From: Brachycybe producta
Lineage: Eukaryota > Arthropoda > Diplopoda > Playtdesmida > Andrognathidae
DNA length: 64,000 bases
Reading direction: 5' to 3'
Assembly (NCBI GenBank): GCA_036925085.1
Contig: JAUPFP010000002.1
Coordinates: 4,282,780 to 4,346,779, forward strand
Shown here: positions 22,931-34,464 of the stretch, piece by piece
Layout: each line of letters opens with the position of its first letter
How positions within the stretch are numbered: the first letter of the stretch is position 1
Position numbers and translations under genes: made by a program
The notes under the pieces: model-generated
Seen by the model: the letters and a program-made list of their open reading frames with translations, nothing else
Told to the model about the DNA's origin: nothing
Database searches by the model: none

Positions 22931-25057
22931 ACAGTGAATATATCACTGTAAATATAAACTTGTGCGAAACAGGTTTTGTGTTACCACAAACAGGACACTT
23001 CCTAACTTTAAGCTGTTTTCTCTGTCAGACTAAATAGAAATGTATCAATCTGAAGTTTCCTTATTACAAAATTTGAGTTGAATGCTGATTTGAATTGGAT
23101 TGTTTCCTTTTATTTTCTGCCTCAATACTTTTTTTTGGCACTCTATAAGAATTACAATGTAAAGAAGATAAAGGATAAAAATGTTTTTGTAGTTGGAGAT
23201 GGACACATACGTTAGGCCGATTTGGATTTCCATAGATTATGGTTGTTGATGGACCAAAATCCTGTACTTGTTTTTTTTTTCTAGCATACTGATGGACATT
23301 TATCTGTTCTTTTTTTTAAAAAGAAAAACCGAAATGCAGTGGCTAAGCACACTACATCCTTATTATTTTTTTTTTTCTTCTTCTTCTTCTTTACTTTGGT
23401 CCTGTTGAAGAATTTTGTCTTTTCTATTTTTCTTCCTAGTTAAAAAAAAATACTCAGTGTGTGTTCCTCAAGAACTTATGTGCCATGCAAGTTAAAAATG
23501 ACCAATGGTATTCAGTTTGTAGCTTCACATGAAAAGATAAGTGTAGCTTAGAGGAAAGAAAGAGTTTCTCTGTTCTTATTCATTGAGAAAAAGGTATATA
23601 TAGATTTCTATGCTGTTTTTCTTCTTTTCGGATCTTTTCTTTCATCTCGTGTCTCTCAGCCACTGACCTCTTCTTTTAACAGAGACAGCTAAGCATAAGA
23701 ATAAGGTTTCGTTCCTCAAAATAAAAGAAAAAAAAGAACAGAAAAAAAAAGTAATGTGGGATTCTATTGTAGTACATTGTGTATAGTCAGTGGTCACCAC
23801 CACCACCACCACCCAACACTTGACTTTTTTTTGTTGTTGCTTCAATTGTATATGAGGCACCAAGCATTCGAAGCAATTGAACGAAGAAAGTTATCTTTGT
23901 CGAACATTTGAAGCATATTCTGCAGCGTACACATTCTTTTTTGTACAATTTTTTTTTCCACTGTTACTTTAAGAATGTTTCTACTGTTCCAACTGGACAC
24001 ATTTCTGACAATGCATCTTGAGGACGGTTGGGGTCACACTTACTCAACATATTGTAGTCATTGAGACTACGGCACGACACGGCACTACTTATTCGGATAG
24101 AAGTGTCGACGTAAAATGCCTGCAAAATATAATTCTAATTCTTCTCTGTTGTTAGCCTATTGTTCATGGCACAAAAAACAATCATAATTTTAAACTTGTT
24201 TTGTATTTAACAGTAGTTTAGTCAAAACTGATGGTTATGTTTAGTTAACTGTTAATCTAGTAGGTACCTAACATACGCCATTAAAAAGTAACACGAATGT
24301 AAGAAAGTAAATTTCAATTTTTTTTGTAACTTATTGGGGGGGCGGCAGCGGTAGCCTACAGAATTCGCCCCGGGTGCCATAGACCGTCGCTAAGCCACTA
24401 GGCTTTATATACCCCTTTATTTTCAGTTGTAAAATTTAAACGCACCTTTACATTTTACACGTAGGGATGTGTTCAGCTGCATGACACTTTAAAACAAATT
24501 GTTGAATAATGTGGCCGTAGCTTTATTTTTCTTTCTTCTGACTTTAGGAATTGAGGTTTTAGTTTTTGTTTTGTTTTTTTGTTTTATTCCAACAGCATAT
24601 GTGGATTTAATTCAATAATAACTGTTATTCATCGTTTGAAAATGTATGTGGTAAGGTTAGCTAGAGTTTTGTTTTCAAGTAGCCTAGACCAAAAAAAGAA
24701 TGCTTAACTTTCAGGTCATAAATTATTTAAAAAATGATATTGATCGTTAGGATCCATTTTTGGAATGGTTTTCTCATGCAAACAAAGTATTATTTGAGTA
24801 TTGTTTGGGATCAATACTCACGTTTAAGATAGAAACAAAAAAAATGTTGAAGATTTTTATTTAGTGGCGTATAAAGTTGCAGAAAAGTTTTTAAGAGCAC
24901 AACATAGAGAGATATATAGGCCTAAACGTCTGTTAGAAACTAGAATAGTATAGGACATAATGCTGAATCTATTTGCATTGTATATTTTTTTTTAAAGAAA
25001 TCTTTAATAATCTAAATAATTTTGATTAAAAATTTATAATATTTTATATATATAATA
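22931..25057. other. AT-rich DNA, nothing recognised
   Basis: There are short TTC and CAC runs near 23380 and 23800. A GC-rich scrap at 24337-24410 (CGCCCCGGGTGCCATAGA) resembles transposon sequence but has no identifiable ends. No gene is supported. Confidence 0.4.
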
Positions 25058-25375
25058 TCCCAGGTCTGTGTGTGTATAACGTCGGAATTTTTATAAATTT
25101 GAATAAATGAACTGCTTTTTTTTTTTCTCAAGGTCAACTATATGTTGCACCCTTCCCATCCAAGAACCCCATGATATTAAATTGGAAAGGGGAAAAGGTT
25201 GGAAAGTGTAGAAGGGGAGAGAGAGAACTCAGCCCATTTATGAACGTCATTAATTTCTAATAGGGTTTGTTACTTGGTGTGACGTCACAAAAGGGCGGAG
25301 GAAAAGAAATTCTAATGCAGGGCACAATTGCTTGTGAATTTTGCTCTCGTCATTTATGACGGGTTACCCCACTAG
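25058..25375 (+). mobile_element. Non-autonomous Helitron
   Basis: The 5' end TCCCAGGTCTGTGTG follows an A. The 3' end has an 18-nt hairpin (CTCGTCATTTATGACGGG) seven bases before CTAG, and a T follows. This is the A|TC...CTRR|T layout of Helitrons. The A/T-rich string ATATATAATA just upstream is shared with other copies, so the true 5' border may lie a little further out. There is no Rep/helicase coding. Confidence 0.85.
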
Positions 25376-25396
25376 TTTTTAAATATTTTTGTAGAC

Positions 25397-25641
25397 AGTA
25401 TATTAAGCTTTGTTTGTGTATAACGCTGTACAAACAAGGACAAAAACGTTTAAGCACATCAGAATTTATTTAAATTTAAATGAACTGGTTTTTTTTTCTC
25501 ATGGTCAACTAATTATGTTGTGTTCTCCTGATCCAAGAACCCAAACAATATTTAAGGTGCTTATAAAATAGTCCAATATTTTTAGTAGCAAAATTAAACT
25601 AAAACTTCGTTCTCATCATTTATGACTCGTTACCCCATTAG
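25397..25641 (+). mobile_element. Diverged Helitron copy, tandem to the previous one
   Basis: The copy shares GTATAACGCTGTACAAAC, CATGGTCAACTAATTATG-type and CATCATTTATGACTCGTTAC strings with the family. The terminal CTAG has changed to TTAG and the hairpin has mismatches. It stands head-to-tail with the copy ending at 25375. Confidence 0.65.
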
Positions 25642-26186
25642 TTTGTAAATAATTTTTAAATAATGTTTGCATGATTTTTAAATACTTTTTAAATACTTTT
25701 TATTGTGAAGGTGTCAAAATAATTACAATTAAACACATTGGCTTGAGAAAAAAAAGCGTTGGGTTATGAATTACAGTATCTTCTTGTCAGTGTAGTTTTA
25801 TTGGGGAGACAGTGGCGCTGTCTATCACTACACAGACAGATTATTCAAATAGCCATCTTAATAATGCATTTAATGCATTTAAATAATCGTGTTCTACAGA
25901 GCCCTCTGTGAAGGGCAAACAAACATTTTATCGAATTCAATTTATTCAGTTAATAATCTGAAAATATTGAGTTAATACTTAAATATAATTATGTGAACTA
26001 TTGACAAAATATTGATTTAGTATTTCAATATTAAAATATTAATAATAAAGTCCATTTTTATTTGGTTCATGTCAACTGGATTCCACGTATAATTCTCCTC
26101 AACACATTTAATTTGAATTCATTTAACTCATGTGAGTACAAGGTTTAACAGAGCTCTGTAGAACATGTTTAATAATTATTAATATA
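25642..26186. other. AT-rich spacer with a short inverted motif
   Basis: GTGTTCTACAGAGC near 25890 and GCTCTGTAGAACATG near 26153 are complementary and may bound a small element of about 280 bp. No target duplication was established. Confidence 0.4.
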
Positions 26187-28465
26187 CTAGTGGGGTAACC
26201 CGTCATAAATGACGGGAGCATCTAGTTTCTTTTTGTGTGACTGTCCGGTTGTCATGAAGCAATTCGCCTTGACCACTTGTGCTTTTATAAGCACCTTAAT
26301 ATTGTTACAGGTATGTGAAGACAGGGAGATACAGTCATGTGCCCCGCCCCTTTATGACTGTCAGACCAAATATCAACCAATTGGAAATTGAAAAGAACGG
26401 GGCATGTGACGTCAGACCAAATAACAACCAATTCAAAATTGAAAAGAACGGGGCATGTGACATCATATGACATAACAAAATAATTAAAAGTTGCTGGCCC
26501 TCATAAAAAGGTGGGGAAAACGACTGTATTTTACTGTCTTCACTTGCCTGTCCTTACTATTGTTTGGATTCTTGGATCGGGAGAGTGCAACATAAAGCTG
26601 ACCATGAGAAAAAAGGAGTTCATTTAAATTTCAATCTGATTAAGTTTTTGTCCTAAAACAATTTACCCTAAAGATACATTTGCCCTAAAGGGAGATATTG
26701 CCCTAAAGGGAGATATCGCCCTAAAGGGACGTTTGCCCTAAAGGGACGTTTGCCCTAAAGGGACGTTTGCCCTAAAGAGACGTTTGCCCTAATGGGAGAT
26801 ATTGCCCTAATGGGAGATATTGCCCTAATGGGAGATATTGCCCTAAAGGGAGATATTGCCCTAAAGGGAGATATTGCCCTAAAGGGAGATATTGCCCTAA
26901 AGGGAGATATTGCCCTAAAGGGAGATATTGCCCTAAAGGGAGATATTGCCCTAAAGGGAGATATTGCCCTAAAGGGAGATATTGCCCTAAAGGGAGATAT
27001 TGCCCTAAAGGGACGTTTGCCCTAAAGGGATGTTTGCCCTAAAGGGACGTTTGCCCTAAAGGGACGTTTGCCCTAAAGGGACGTTTGCCCTAAAGGGACG
27101 TTTGCCCTAAAGAGAGATATTGCCCTAAAGAGAGATATTGCCCTAAAGAGAGATATTGCCCTAAAGAGAGATATTGCCCTAAAGAGAGATATTGCCCTAA
27201 AGAGAGATATTGCCCTAAAGAGAGATATTGCCCTAAAGAGAGATATTGCCCTAAAGAGAGATATTGCCCTAAAGAGAGATATTGCCCTAAAGAGAGATAT
27301 TGCCCTAAAGAGAGATATTGCCCTAAAGAGATATTGCCCTAAAGAGAGATATTGCCCTAAAGAGAGATATTGCCCTAAAGGGAGATATTGCCCTAAAGGG
27401 AGATATTGCCCTAAAGGGAGATATTGCCCTAAAGGGAGATATTGCCCTAAAGGGAGATATTGCCCTAAAGGGAGATATTGCCCTAAAGGGAGATATTGCC
27501 CTAAAGGGACATTTGCCCTAAAGGGACATTTGCCCTAAAGGGACATTGCCCTAAAGGGACATTGCCCTAAAGGGACATTGCCCTAAAGGGACATTTGCCC
27601 TAAAGGGACATTTGCCCTAAAGGGACATTTGCCCTAAAGGGACATTTGCCCTAAAGGGACATTTGCCCTAAAAAAATTTGCCCTAAGGAGATGTTCCCCT
27701 AATGAGTAGTCTAAATATACAGTAATTGGTTTTAGGGCATATGTTCCTTGAGGGCAAATAGTTTTAGGGCAAATAGTTTTAGGGCAAATGGTTTTAGGGC
27801 AAGTGTTCTTTGAGGGCAAATAGTTTTAGGGCAAATGTTTTTAAGGGCAAGTGGTTTTAGGGCAAGTTGTTTTAGAGCAAATGTTCTATTAGGGTAAATA
27901 GTTTTAGGGTAAATGGTTTTAGGGCAAGTGTTCCTTGAGGGCAAATAGTTTTAAGGCAAATGGTTTTAGGGCAAGTGGTTTTAGGGCAAATGTTCTATTA
28001 GGGTAAATGGTTTTAAGGAAAATGTTCCATTAGGGTTAATTGTTTTTATGGCACAATTGCCTGTGATAAACTGTAGTTTAATTTTGCTACTATTATCCCC
28101 TCCCCTTTTTATATTTGAAATAGAAAATGTGTTTTTCATTTTCTCTGGTGTGGGCTTGCGCGTCGTTTTTTTTTTTTTTTTTACTGATTTCATTTCAATT
28201 TCAGTCACCCCCTCCCACTTTTCCTCCCTCCACGTTTCTCTCTCGCCCCCCCCCCCTTCTACACTTTCCATCCAACCTTTCCCCCTCTCCAATTTAATAT
28301 CATGGGGTTCTTGGATGGGAAGGGTGCAACATATAGTTGACCTTGAGAAAAAAAAGCTGTTCATTTCTTCATTTATTTAAATTTATATAAATTCCGATGT
28401 GCTTCAATGGTTGTACAGCGTTATTTCAGACAGAAAGACAGACAGACAGATACACAGACCTGGGA
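26187..28465 (-). mobile_element. Helitron carrying a large minisatellite
   Basis: Read on the minus strand, the element runs from TCCCAGGTCTGTGTATC (28465 downward) to the hairpin CCCGTCATTTATGACGGG and CTAG at 26187, with A and T flanks as expected. The interior holds the minisatellite at 26650-28035. A GTCAACTATATGTTGCACCC-type internal segment occurs on both sides of the array (about 28310 and 26590). It may therefore be two Helitron copies fused around the array. No replicase coding is present. Confidence 0.8.
26650..28035. repeat. 17-18-bp GCCCTAAA minisatellite in opposed orientations
   Basis: From 26650 to about 27690 the unit is GCCCTAAAGGGAGATATT (18 bp) or GCCCTAAAGGGACATTT (17 bp). 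Variants are arranged in blocks: GGGAGATATT, GGGACGTTT, GAGAGATATT, then GGGAGATATT and GGGACATTT again. From about 27730 to 28035 the family appears inverted and more degenerate (TTTTAGGGCAAATGG). The 18-bp blocks create repeat reading frames such as GDIALK; these are not genes. Confidence 0.93.
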
Positions 28466-29286
28466 TATTATATATATAATAATTAGATGCTTTTATCTTT
28501 TATATGTTTACAATGATAAGGTGTATAACTTCAAAGTATATTTGAACTTTTTAAAAAAAAAAAAAAAAAAAAGTAATTACTAGAAAACCAAAACGTTTTT
28601 GAGGTTTATGTATGCAAATATTATTTTAAATATTGCAATTATAGTTTTTCATGAGTTATTTTTTTCTTCTTTGTGTTGGTGGTGTCTTTTCACATCTGTT
28701 GACATTGTATGTTTGTTTTTTTGATGTCATTCATATCATAAGACAGTAGTATTAAAAAGAGTTGCCATTATAAAGAGTTTGGAAAAGATGTGAGGATGGA
28801 GGGGGGGGGGATCGGTTAGGTGGTGGAAGATAAACATTTTCAGTTTCATTGCATTTCTAATTACATTGGAGTTTTTAATTAAAAAGTGGAGTTTGCATTC
28901 AGAGGAGACATTTCATTGATCAACATTTAAGATGTTCTTCTTCTTTGCTTTTGCCCTTTTTTGTTTCTCTATTTCCTTTACACTCTGATGAAATCAAGTT
29001 AACTTTCAAATCAAGGATGAAGTGAAAGAAAACACATACACAATTGGTATACTCGAAGGAACACACACTCATTGCTCGACTGGTTTCGTACGATGCATAC
29101 AGAAAAACATGTTCCAGGAGTCGCCTACTCTCTTAATTTTTAAGTGTTTTTTCTATGTTAAAAACCTTAGACGGAGCATGAGCCATAGGAGTTTCTAAAA
29201 GACTGTGGATCCAAGATGATTCAGCAGTTTGTCTCAGGAATGTCATGTTTCGCAATGAGAGTTTTGCCCAAAGTCATGTGACAAGT
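28466..29286. other. AT-rich DNA, nothing recognised
   Basis: There is a poly-A run near 28553-28572 and a G-run near 28800. No coding sequence or repeat boundary is apparent. Confidence 0.45.
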
Positions 29287-29294
29287 ACCGCTTG

Positions 29295-29856
29295 CAGTGT
29301 TTGGGGGAAAATACTTTTAAAAAATATTTTAAATAAAATATACAATAGTTTTGTGAAAATACTTTCAAAAAAGTATTTAAAATACTAAAATATTTACTTC
29401 ATCTTATATGTCTTGAGAAGTAATAACTGTTGGAAGCATTTGTCACTAAATCTATTCCTTCTTGGAATAGCTGTCGAAGCTGCATTTGAGAACAACCTTT
29501 CAACAGGGGGAATATGCAACTTAAGTTGCATTCAACCGCATGAAGACAGCCTTTGATGCTTGGAAGCTGGTGCACAATATGCTTGGACGTCTAACGTTTG
29601 TTTTTCTTCAATGTAACTGAAGGCATGCCAACTTAACTTTGTCAAAGTTTTGCCAAAGTAAAAAAGAATAATCGTTTGAAAGTAACAATTTTTTTAAGTA
29701 GTATTTTCTAGTAATTAAAATACTATAAATAAAAAGTAATTTCAAAATACAAATACATAATTTAATGGATGTATTTCTAATACAAATACTAAATACAAAA
29801 GAAATATTTAAAATAGTATTTTAAATACATGATATTTAAAATATTCTGCATCACTG
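29295..29856. mobile_element. Non-autonomous hAT element, AAAATACTTT type
   Basis: The ends are CAGTGTTTG and, on the right, GCATCACTG. Flanks ACCGCTTG (29287-29294) and ACTGCTTG (29857-29864) are an 8-bp duplication with one change. The subterminal AAAATACTTT / AGTATTTTAAATAC repeats are characteristic of one widespread hAT group. The centre (about 29420-29650) is less AT-rich but has no clear frame. Confidence 0.82.
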
Positions 29857-30549
29857 ACTGCTTGTCATGTTGGTCCCAAGGTTTATTGCAGCCGCGCTCC
29901 GTCTATCCCTCCCTATTCATGGTCTAAGGTTGAAACCTTTTATGTAAAAAGATTCAGGATGAAAAGATGTCGAATTTGCACTCATCGTGTGGAACCGGCT
30001 GTAGTAAACACACACGCGCACACATTAGCAAATATACAGCCGCACACTCGAGATTGATGACTGCATCAAGTCGGGAATGACGCTGAAGACACAGAAAGGA
30101 CTGATAATCTGTAATGACCAAAAACTTTAAATTAAGAGTAACTTTTAATTGTTTCTAATAGACACAGTATTTCCATAAAAAAACAGAGGAACAAATTATT
30201 GAAGTTACTAAGTTACTCTAGAAACTAATTATCAAATGTTTCTTCTATTTATTTCTCTAAATATATAAACAAAGTACATGATACCCAGGTACCCGAATGA
30301 TAACTTTTGGGGGCCCTCTGCCAAGTAGAACCTGGGGTCCCTTAGAAGTTAGTTCCCCCAATGAATGATTACGAATCTTATATACATCAACTTCAAACAC
30401 TGCATCCTGGTTATTGTCATTGACATTGTTTATGCTTAATAACTATTCTGGTATTTTTAATTATTTTTCGTTTTTAATTATTTTTAATTTTTCTGGATGT
30501 TCTATACCACAGAGTGTTCTTTGTGATATTTCTGCTGCATTATTCAGGC

Positions 30550-30775
30550 TAGAGACCTACATAACGCCCATGGGCCAGTGGGCTTGGGCTGGCATTTTTA
30601 TGTTAAAGGCCCATGGGCCTGGTGGATTTCGTGTGCCTGGTGGGCTTCATGGGCATTATGGGCTTGGTGTGCATTATGGGCCTAATAGGCTTCGTGGGCC
30701 TCGTGGGCTTCATGGGCTGAGCCCAGTATAGTCTCATGGGCTGGGCTTCAAATTTTTACACAATGTAGGTCTCTA
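30550..30775. mobile_element. Short hAT element with a GGGC-rich minisatellite
   Basis: Perfect ends TAGAGACCTACAT / ATGTAGGTCTCTA sit between the perfect duplication ATTCAGGC (30542-30549 and 30776-30783). The interior is a degenerate array of ATGGGC/GTGGGCTT units. The 105-codon open frame spanning 30414-30731 is read through this array and is not a gene. Confidence 0.9.
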
Positions 30776-30783
30776 ATTCAGGC

Positions 30784-31282
30784 TAACGGTACAGTCTGCA
30801 GATATGTAGTATTTCCAAAATCAGAGTTTGCATTAATTTGTAAGCACGGACTGTTGTACTCCACGTAATACTAGGCTACCTGAGCCCTTTTAGTTTGGGA
30901 TAAATTTTACATAAAAATATTGAAATATTGAAGTATAATATTATCACAAGATAAATCTGACCAGTCACAGTGATTTATTTGAAGGCAGGCCAGGGCCCCT
31001 AAACCTCAGGAGCCCCTGTGCATGGCACAGGTGGCACATACCTTAGTATGGGCCTGATTATGCTATTTTCAATTTTTTTTGGCTATTTGGACACTGGATA
31101 TGCTAGGACAGAGGCGGTCTTTATTTTTTTTTTACTATTTTTATACCAAGTGTGGGTATAAATATATTTTGGTATTAGGTACAACGCTGTACATTAAGGT
31201 GATTGAGCAACTGAAAAACAAATAAGTTGGTGGGTCGTGTAGTTCACACACGGATGCACAAAATAAACACACAAGAGAGAAA
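30784..31282. other. AT-rich DNA, possible transposon scraps
   Basis: ATGGCACAGGTGGCACATAC near 31022 looks transposon-like, but no partner end was found. Nothing else is recognised. Confidence 0.35.
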
Positions 31283-31338
31283 GAAACCGAATTAGAATAA
31301 CTTGATTAGGCCTAATCAAGTCATTCTAATTCGGTTTC
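31283..31338. repeat. 56-bp palindrome without a loop
   Basis: Arms of 28 nt (31283-31310 and 31311-31338) centre on AGGCCT and mismatch at one position only. The left arm runs GAAACCGAATTAGAATAACT and on to the centre. Such spacerless palindromes can extrude cruciforms. It may be the joint of a transposon dimer or a foldback scar. Confidence 0.85.
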
Positions 31339-31459
31339 GGTCGCCCTCCTCCGGCCCCGCCCCTTCCAAATTCATTTTCAATGTACAAAATTTCTTTTTG
31401 AAATTTGAAATAATGTAAAATAACTTTTTTTTAGTAAGTTGAAGAATTATTTTGGTTAT

Positions 31460-31740
31460 TAGCCAAAATTGGCCCTAGAAGTCCAAAAAAGCTTGGAAAA
31501 ATACAAGAATTCAAGAGTTTTTAAAATTCCAAAAAAAAAAATGGGTCAAAAGTCAAGACTTTGGCTTTTTTCAAAAACGACCAAAAGTGGAAAAAAATTT
31601 AAATGCTCTAAAAGCCTTTAAAAATGCCTCAGGAGTGCTCAACGGGCCCCAGAAATCTCAAAAGCTTGTAAAAAGCACACGAATTCAAGAATTTTTAACA
31701 TTCGAAAAAATGAGCTGAAACCAAGACTTTTTCTCTCCAA
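31460..31740. repeat. Dispersed repeat, inverted relative to 18.9 kb
   Basis: Tandem units with AATTCAAGAGTTTTTAAAAT and AATTCAAGAATTTTTAACAT strings match the complement of 18880-19165. No coding capacity. Confidence 0.55.
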
Positions 31741-32847
31741 AAAAATGGCCAAAATGAGTAATCAACTGACCCCCAGAAGCCGGCACGCAGCGGTACTGGG
31801 AATCACCCCCCTCCCCCATGAAATTATCCTGCGGGCGCAACCCGCCTGGTATAATAAACATATAAGGAACTATTATCTAAAAAAAGGAAGGAAGAAGAAA
31901 AAAATATATGCTGTCACCATTTTAATGGATTTTATGTTTTCAGAAAGAACATATGAACTTGGGAGATTTTATTATATTTTTTATTACTAATGACTGCGTG
32001 TGTGTATGTGTTTGAAAAAAATGTTTAATATTCATATGGGTCCCATAATCAGTTCTCAGTGATCATGTATATAGATTGGAAGTTTTTAAAAAGAAATATG
32101 TTGAAATTTTTTCTTCGTCTTCCTTTTTCTCTCTTATGTAATTGGTTACACAAGGGAGCAAAGGGGGCAATTCTATAATGGGGGAGGAGGGTGGTCCCAG
32201 AACATTAGTGAGTAACCTTATGATGCATTTGGTTTTGTGAAACTTTTATAGTGTTCAAATGAAGTCAAAAAAAAAAAGTAATTATCATATTTATACTGAT
32301 AAAAGTTATGTTGTTTTATAAGAAGCATACTCTCATCCTAATTCAACCTCTGAAGTTAACCCCACTTCAACTCCATAATAAACCCCAGTCCCCACTTAAC
32401 CCATAAACCCATTAAAATCAATAATTAGACTACACTTACACAGAGAGAGAGAGAGAAAGAGAGAGCAAAAAAAGTTATGACTTGGTAATTAAGCTAAATG
32501 AAAGAATTATTTGAAGTTTATTAGGATGTTTTAAGTTTTTTTTATTGATAATTTAATAGAATAACCAGTTTTGTAGCAATTTGTGGTCGTAAAAGTACTT
32601 AAAAAGGAATTGTCCAAGAATGCTAAAACGTTGAAGTCTTAAAAGGGGTTACGAAATTCAGGAACATTTTATAAAAAGACTACAGAAATTCATCAATTAC
32701 TCAAAAGACAAATTTTTGTAAAATAAAAAAAAAATTATTTTTTTATATAAAAACTAGAAAACCAAAATATCGAAAGTGCTTGCAAAATCTAGTATAGGTG
32801 TAAAAATGACCCACCAGATATATACGTCTTAAAATATTTAAGTCAGG
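31741..32847. other. AT-rich DNA, nothing recognised
   Basis: An imperfect GA microsatellite lies near 32440-32466. The 81-codon frame at 31745-31990 has no recognisable similarity. Confidence 0.4.
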
Positions 32848-34208
32848 TGAGTGGTTTGTAAAATTATTGAGCATATCATATACTCTGGCTGCATTAAGTT
32901 TCTCAAATCTCACAATCTTATTTCTGATAACCAACATGGTTTCCTGAGAGGGTGCTCTTGTGAGACTCATCTTATCCTGGTAGTGGATGACCTCCAGAAA
33001 AGTTTAGACAATGTTAAACAGGTTGACATGGTGTTTCTTGACTTTTGTAAGGCATTTCACACTGTTTCACATTCAAAACTTCTGGCAAAAGTTGCAGCAT
33101 ATGGGTTGGGGGCAGGTAACCAAATGGGTAACTTCATTTTAAAATGATAGGGAACAAAGGGTAGTTGTAAATTTGTCTCCCTCAGAGTGGTTGGCTGTTA
33201 ACTCTGGTGTACCCCAGGGTAGTGTGCTGGGTCCTCTTTTGTTCCTGATATTTATTAATGACCTCAGCAGCACAGTTGGCAGCAACTGTAGACTATTTGC
33301 TGATGATACTCTTAATTTACAAAGAGGTTGATGGTATCCAAGACTGTGAAACATTAGCTCTAGACTTGAAGGCAATTGAGGGATGGTGTAATACATGGCA
33401 ACTTCAGTTGAATGAGGGGAAGTGTGGTGTTTTGAGGCTAACTCAGGGTGGAAATCCAATTGTGTTCAATTATAGTATGAATGAGTGTCAAGTGTTATAA
33501 GTACTTGGGGGGGGGTTTCAATGACAGATGCCCTTTCTTGGAAAAAAAACATTAATGGTGTCACTGGGAAAGCTCTACAAATGCTTTGTTTTAGCCAAAG
33601 GACATATGGGCACCTGCTCTGCACAAGTTAAAACTATTGCCTATCAATTATTGGTTCGGCCTCATCTTGAGTATTGCTGCAGTGTATGGGATCCTCACTA
33701 TGTCACACACTCATTCAGTTGAAATTTTTCAGCATAAGGCAGATAGGTTTGTTTGTGGTGGGCACAAAATTTACAGATAGTGTCACTGAGATGCTGTCAG
33801 TGCTACAATGGCATTGTTTGGCACATCGCAGGGTTGAGTTAAGTTTGAAATTGTTTGGAAAAATTACACGTGATCGTCCTAAACCGCAGTCCAGTGATAT
33901 TTATAAAGCACGGACATATAAAGCATGAGCAGGGCTGACCACTCTAAGAAATCTAGGGAGATTTTTGCTAGGACAGATTCATATTATTGGTCTTTTTTTC
34001 CTAGACTTATAAGACAATGGAACTCTCTTCCTGAGGCAGTGGTGAATGGGGATAATTTTGTTTTGTGGGATTGACATTTGTATATTCATTTTGTTTTTTT
34101 ATATATGTGCATGTATATGTGATTGACAAAGCTTAATGCTGCATGTGGGCTTTTATGTCCCTCTGCCGTAGGCCTATTTGGCTGCTAGCAGAGTACTAAT
34201 TGTAATTG
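32848..34208 (+). pseudogene. CR1-like LINE reverse transcriptase relic
   Basis: The copy is 5'-truncated inside the reverse transcriptase domain. From 32851 one frame reads VCKIIEHIIYSG, later DNQHGFLRGCSCETHLIL, then MVFLDFCKAFHTVSHSKLL (motif A, DFxKAF). A frame change follows, then GVPQGSVLGPLLFLIFINDL (33206-33265) and the catalytic FADD at 33296-33307. Further frame changes lead to the thumb/C-terminal part (LLVRPHLEYCCSVWDPHY) and the SVTEMLSVLQWHCLAHRRVE end. The 3' UTR ends with CTGCTAGCAGAGTACTAATTG and a short ATTG-rich tail. Frame breaks make it inactive. It is the longest LINE copy here. The CR1/Jockey-group placement is by motif appearance. Confidence 0.9.
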
Positions 34209-34339
34209 TCCTGAACACATTTCAGAAATGAAAAGATTAACAAGAAAATTAAACAAAAACATGTTTTTTTTGGTGATATTTGCTTTCCAAAAAAGGTCTA
34301 AAAAGTAAGAAAAAACAAAATGTAATCGTGTCTTGTGCC

Positions 34340-34464
34340 CTAAAAGAACATTTGCCCTAAAAATAAAATAAAATGAAGTATTTGAATAAAATAGTTAAAT
34401 AATTTTAGTAGCAAAATTAAACTAGAATTGTGCTGCCTTCATTTATGACGGGTTACTCCAGTAG
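34340..34464 (+). mobile_element. Helitron 3'-end fragment next to minisatellite units
   Basis: TTTATGACGGGTTACTCCAG, followed by TAG, is a mutated Helitron 3' end. It shares TAGCAAAATTAAACTA with the copy at 25397-25641. Just upstream, GCCCTAAAAGAACATTTGCC and CCTAAAA are two degenerate units of the minisatellite that also sits inside the 26-28-kb Helitron. Confidence 0.65.

Noticed and set aside
24337-24410. Another hAT element (CGCCCCGGGTGCCATAGA)
   Set aside because: No paired terminus or 8-bp duplication could be found.
26650-28035. CRISPR-like direct repeats
   Set aside because: Units are contiguous without unique spacers and the genome is eukaryotic; it is a minisatellite.
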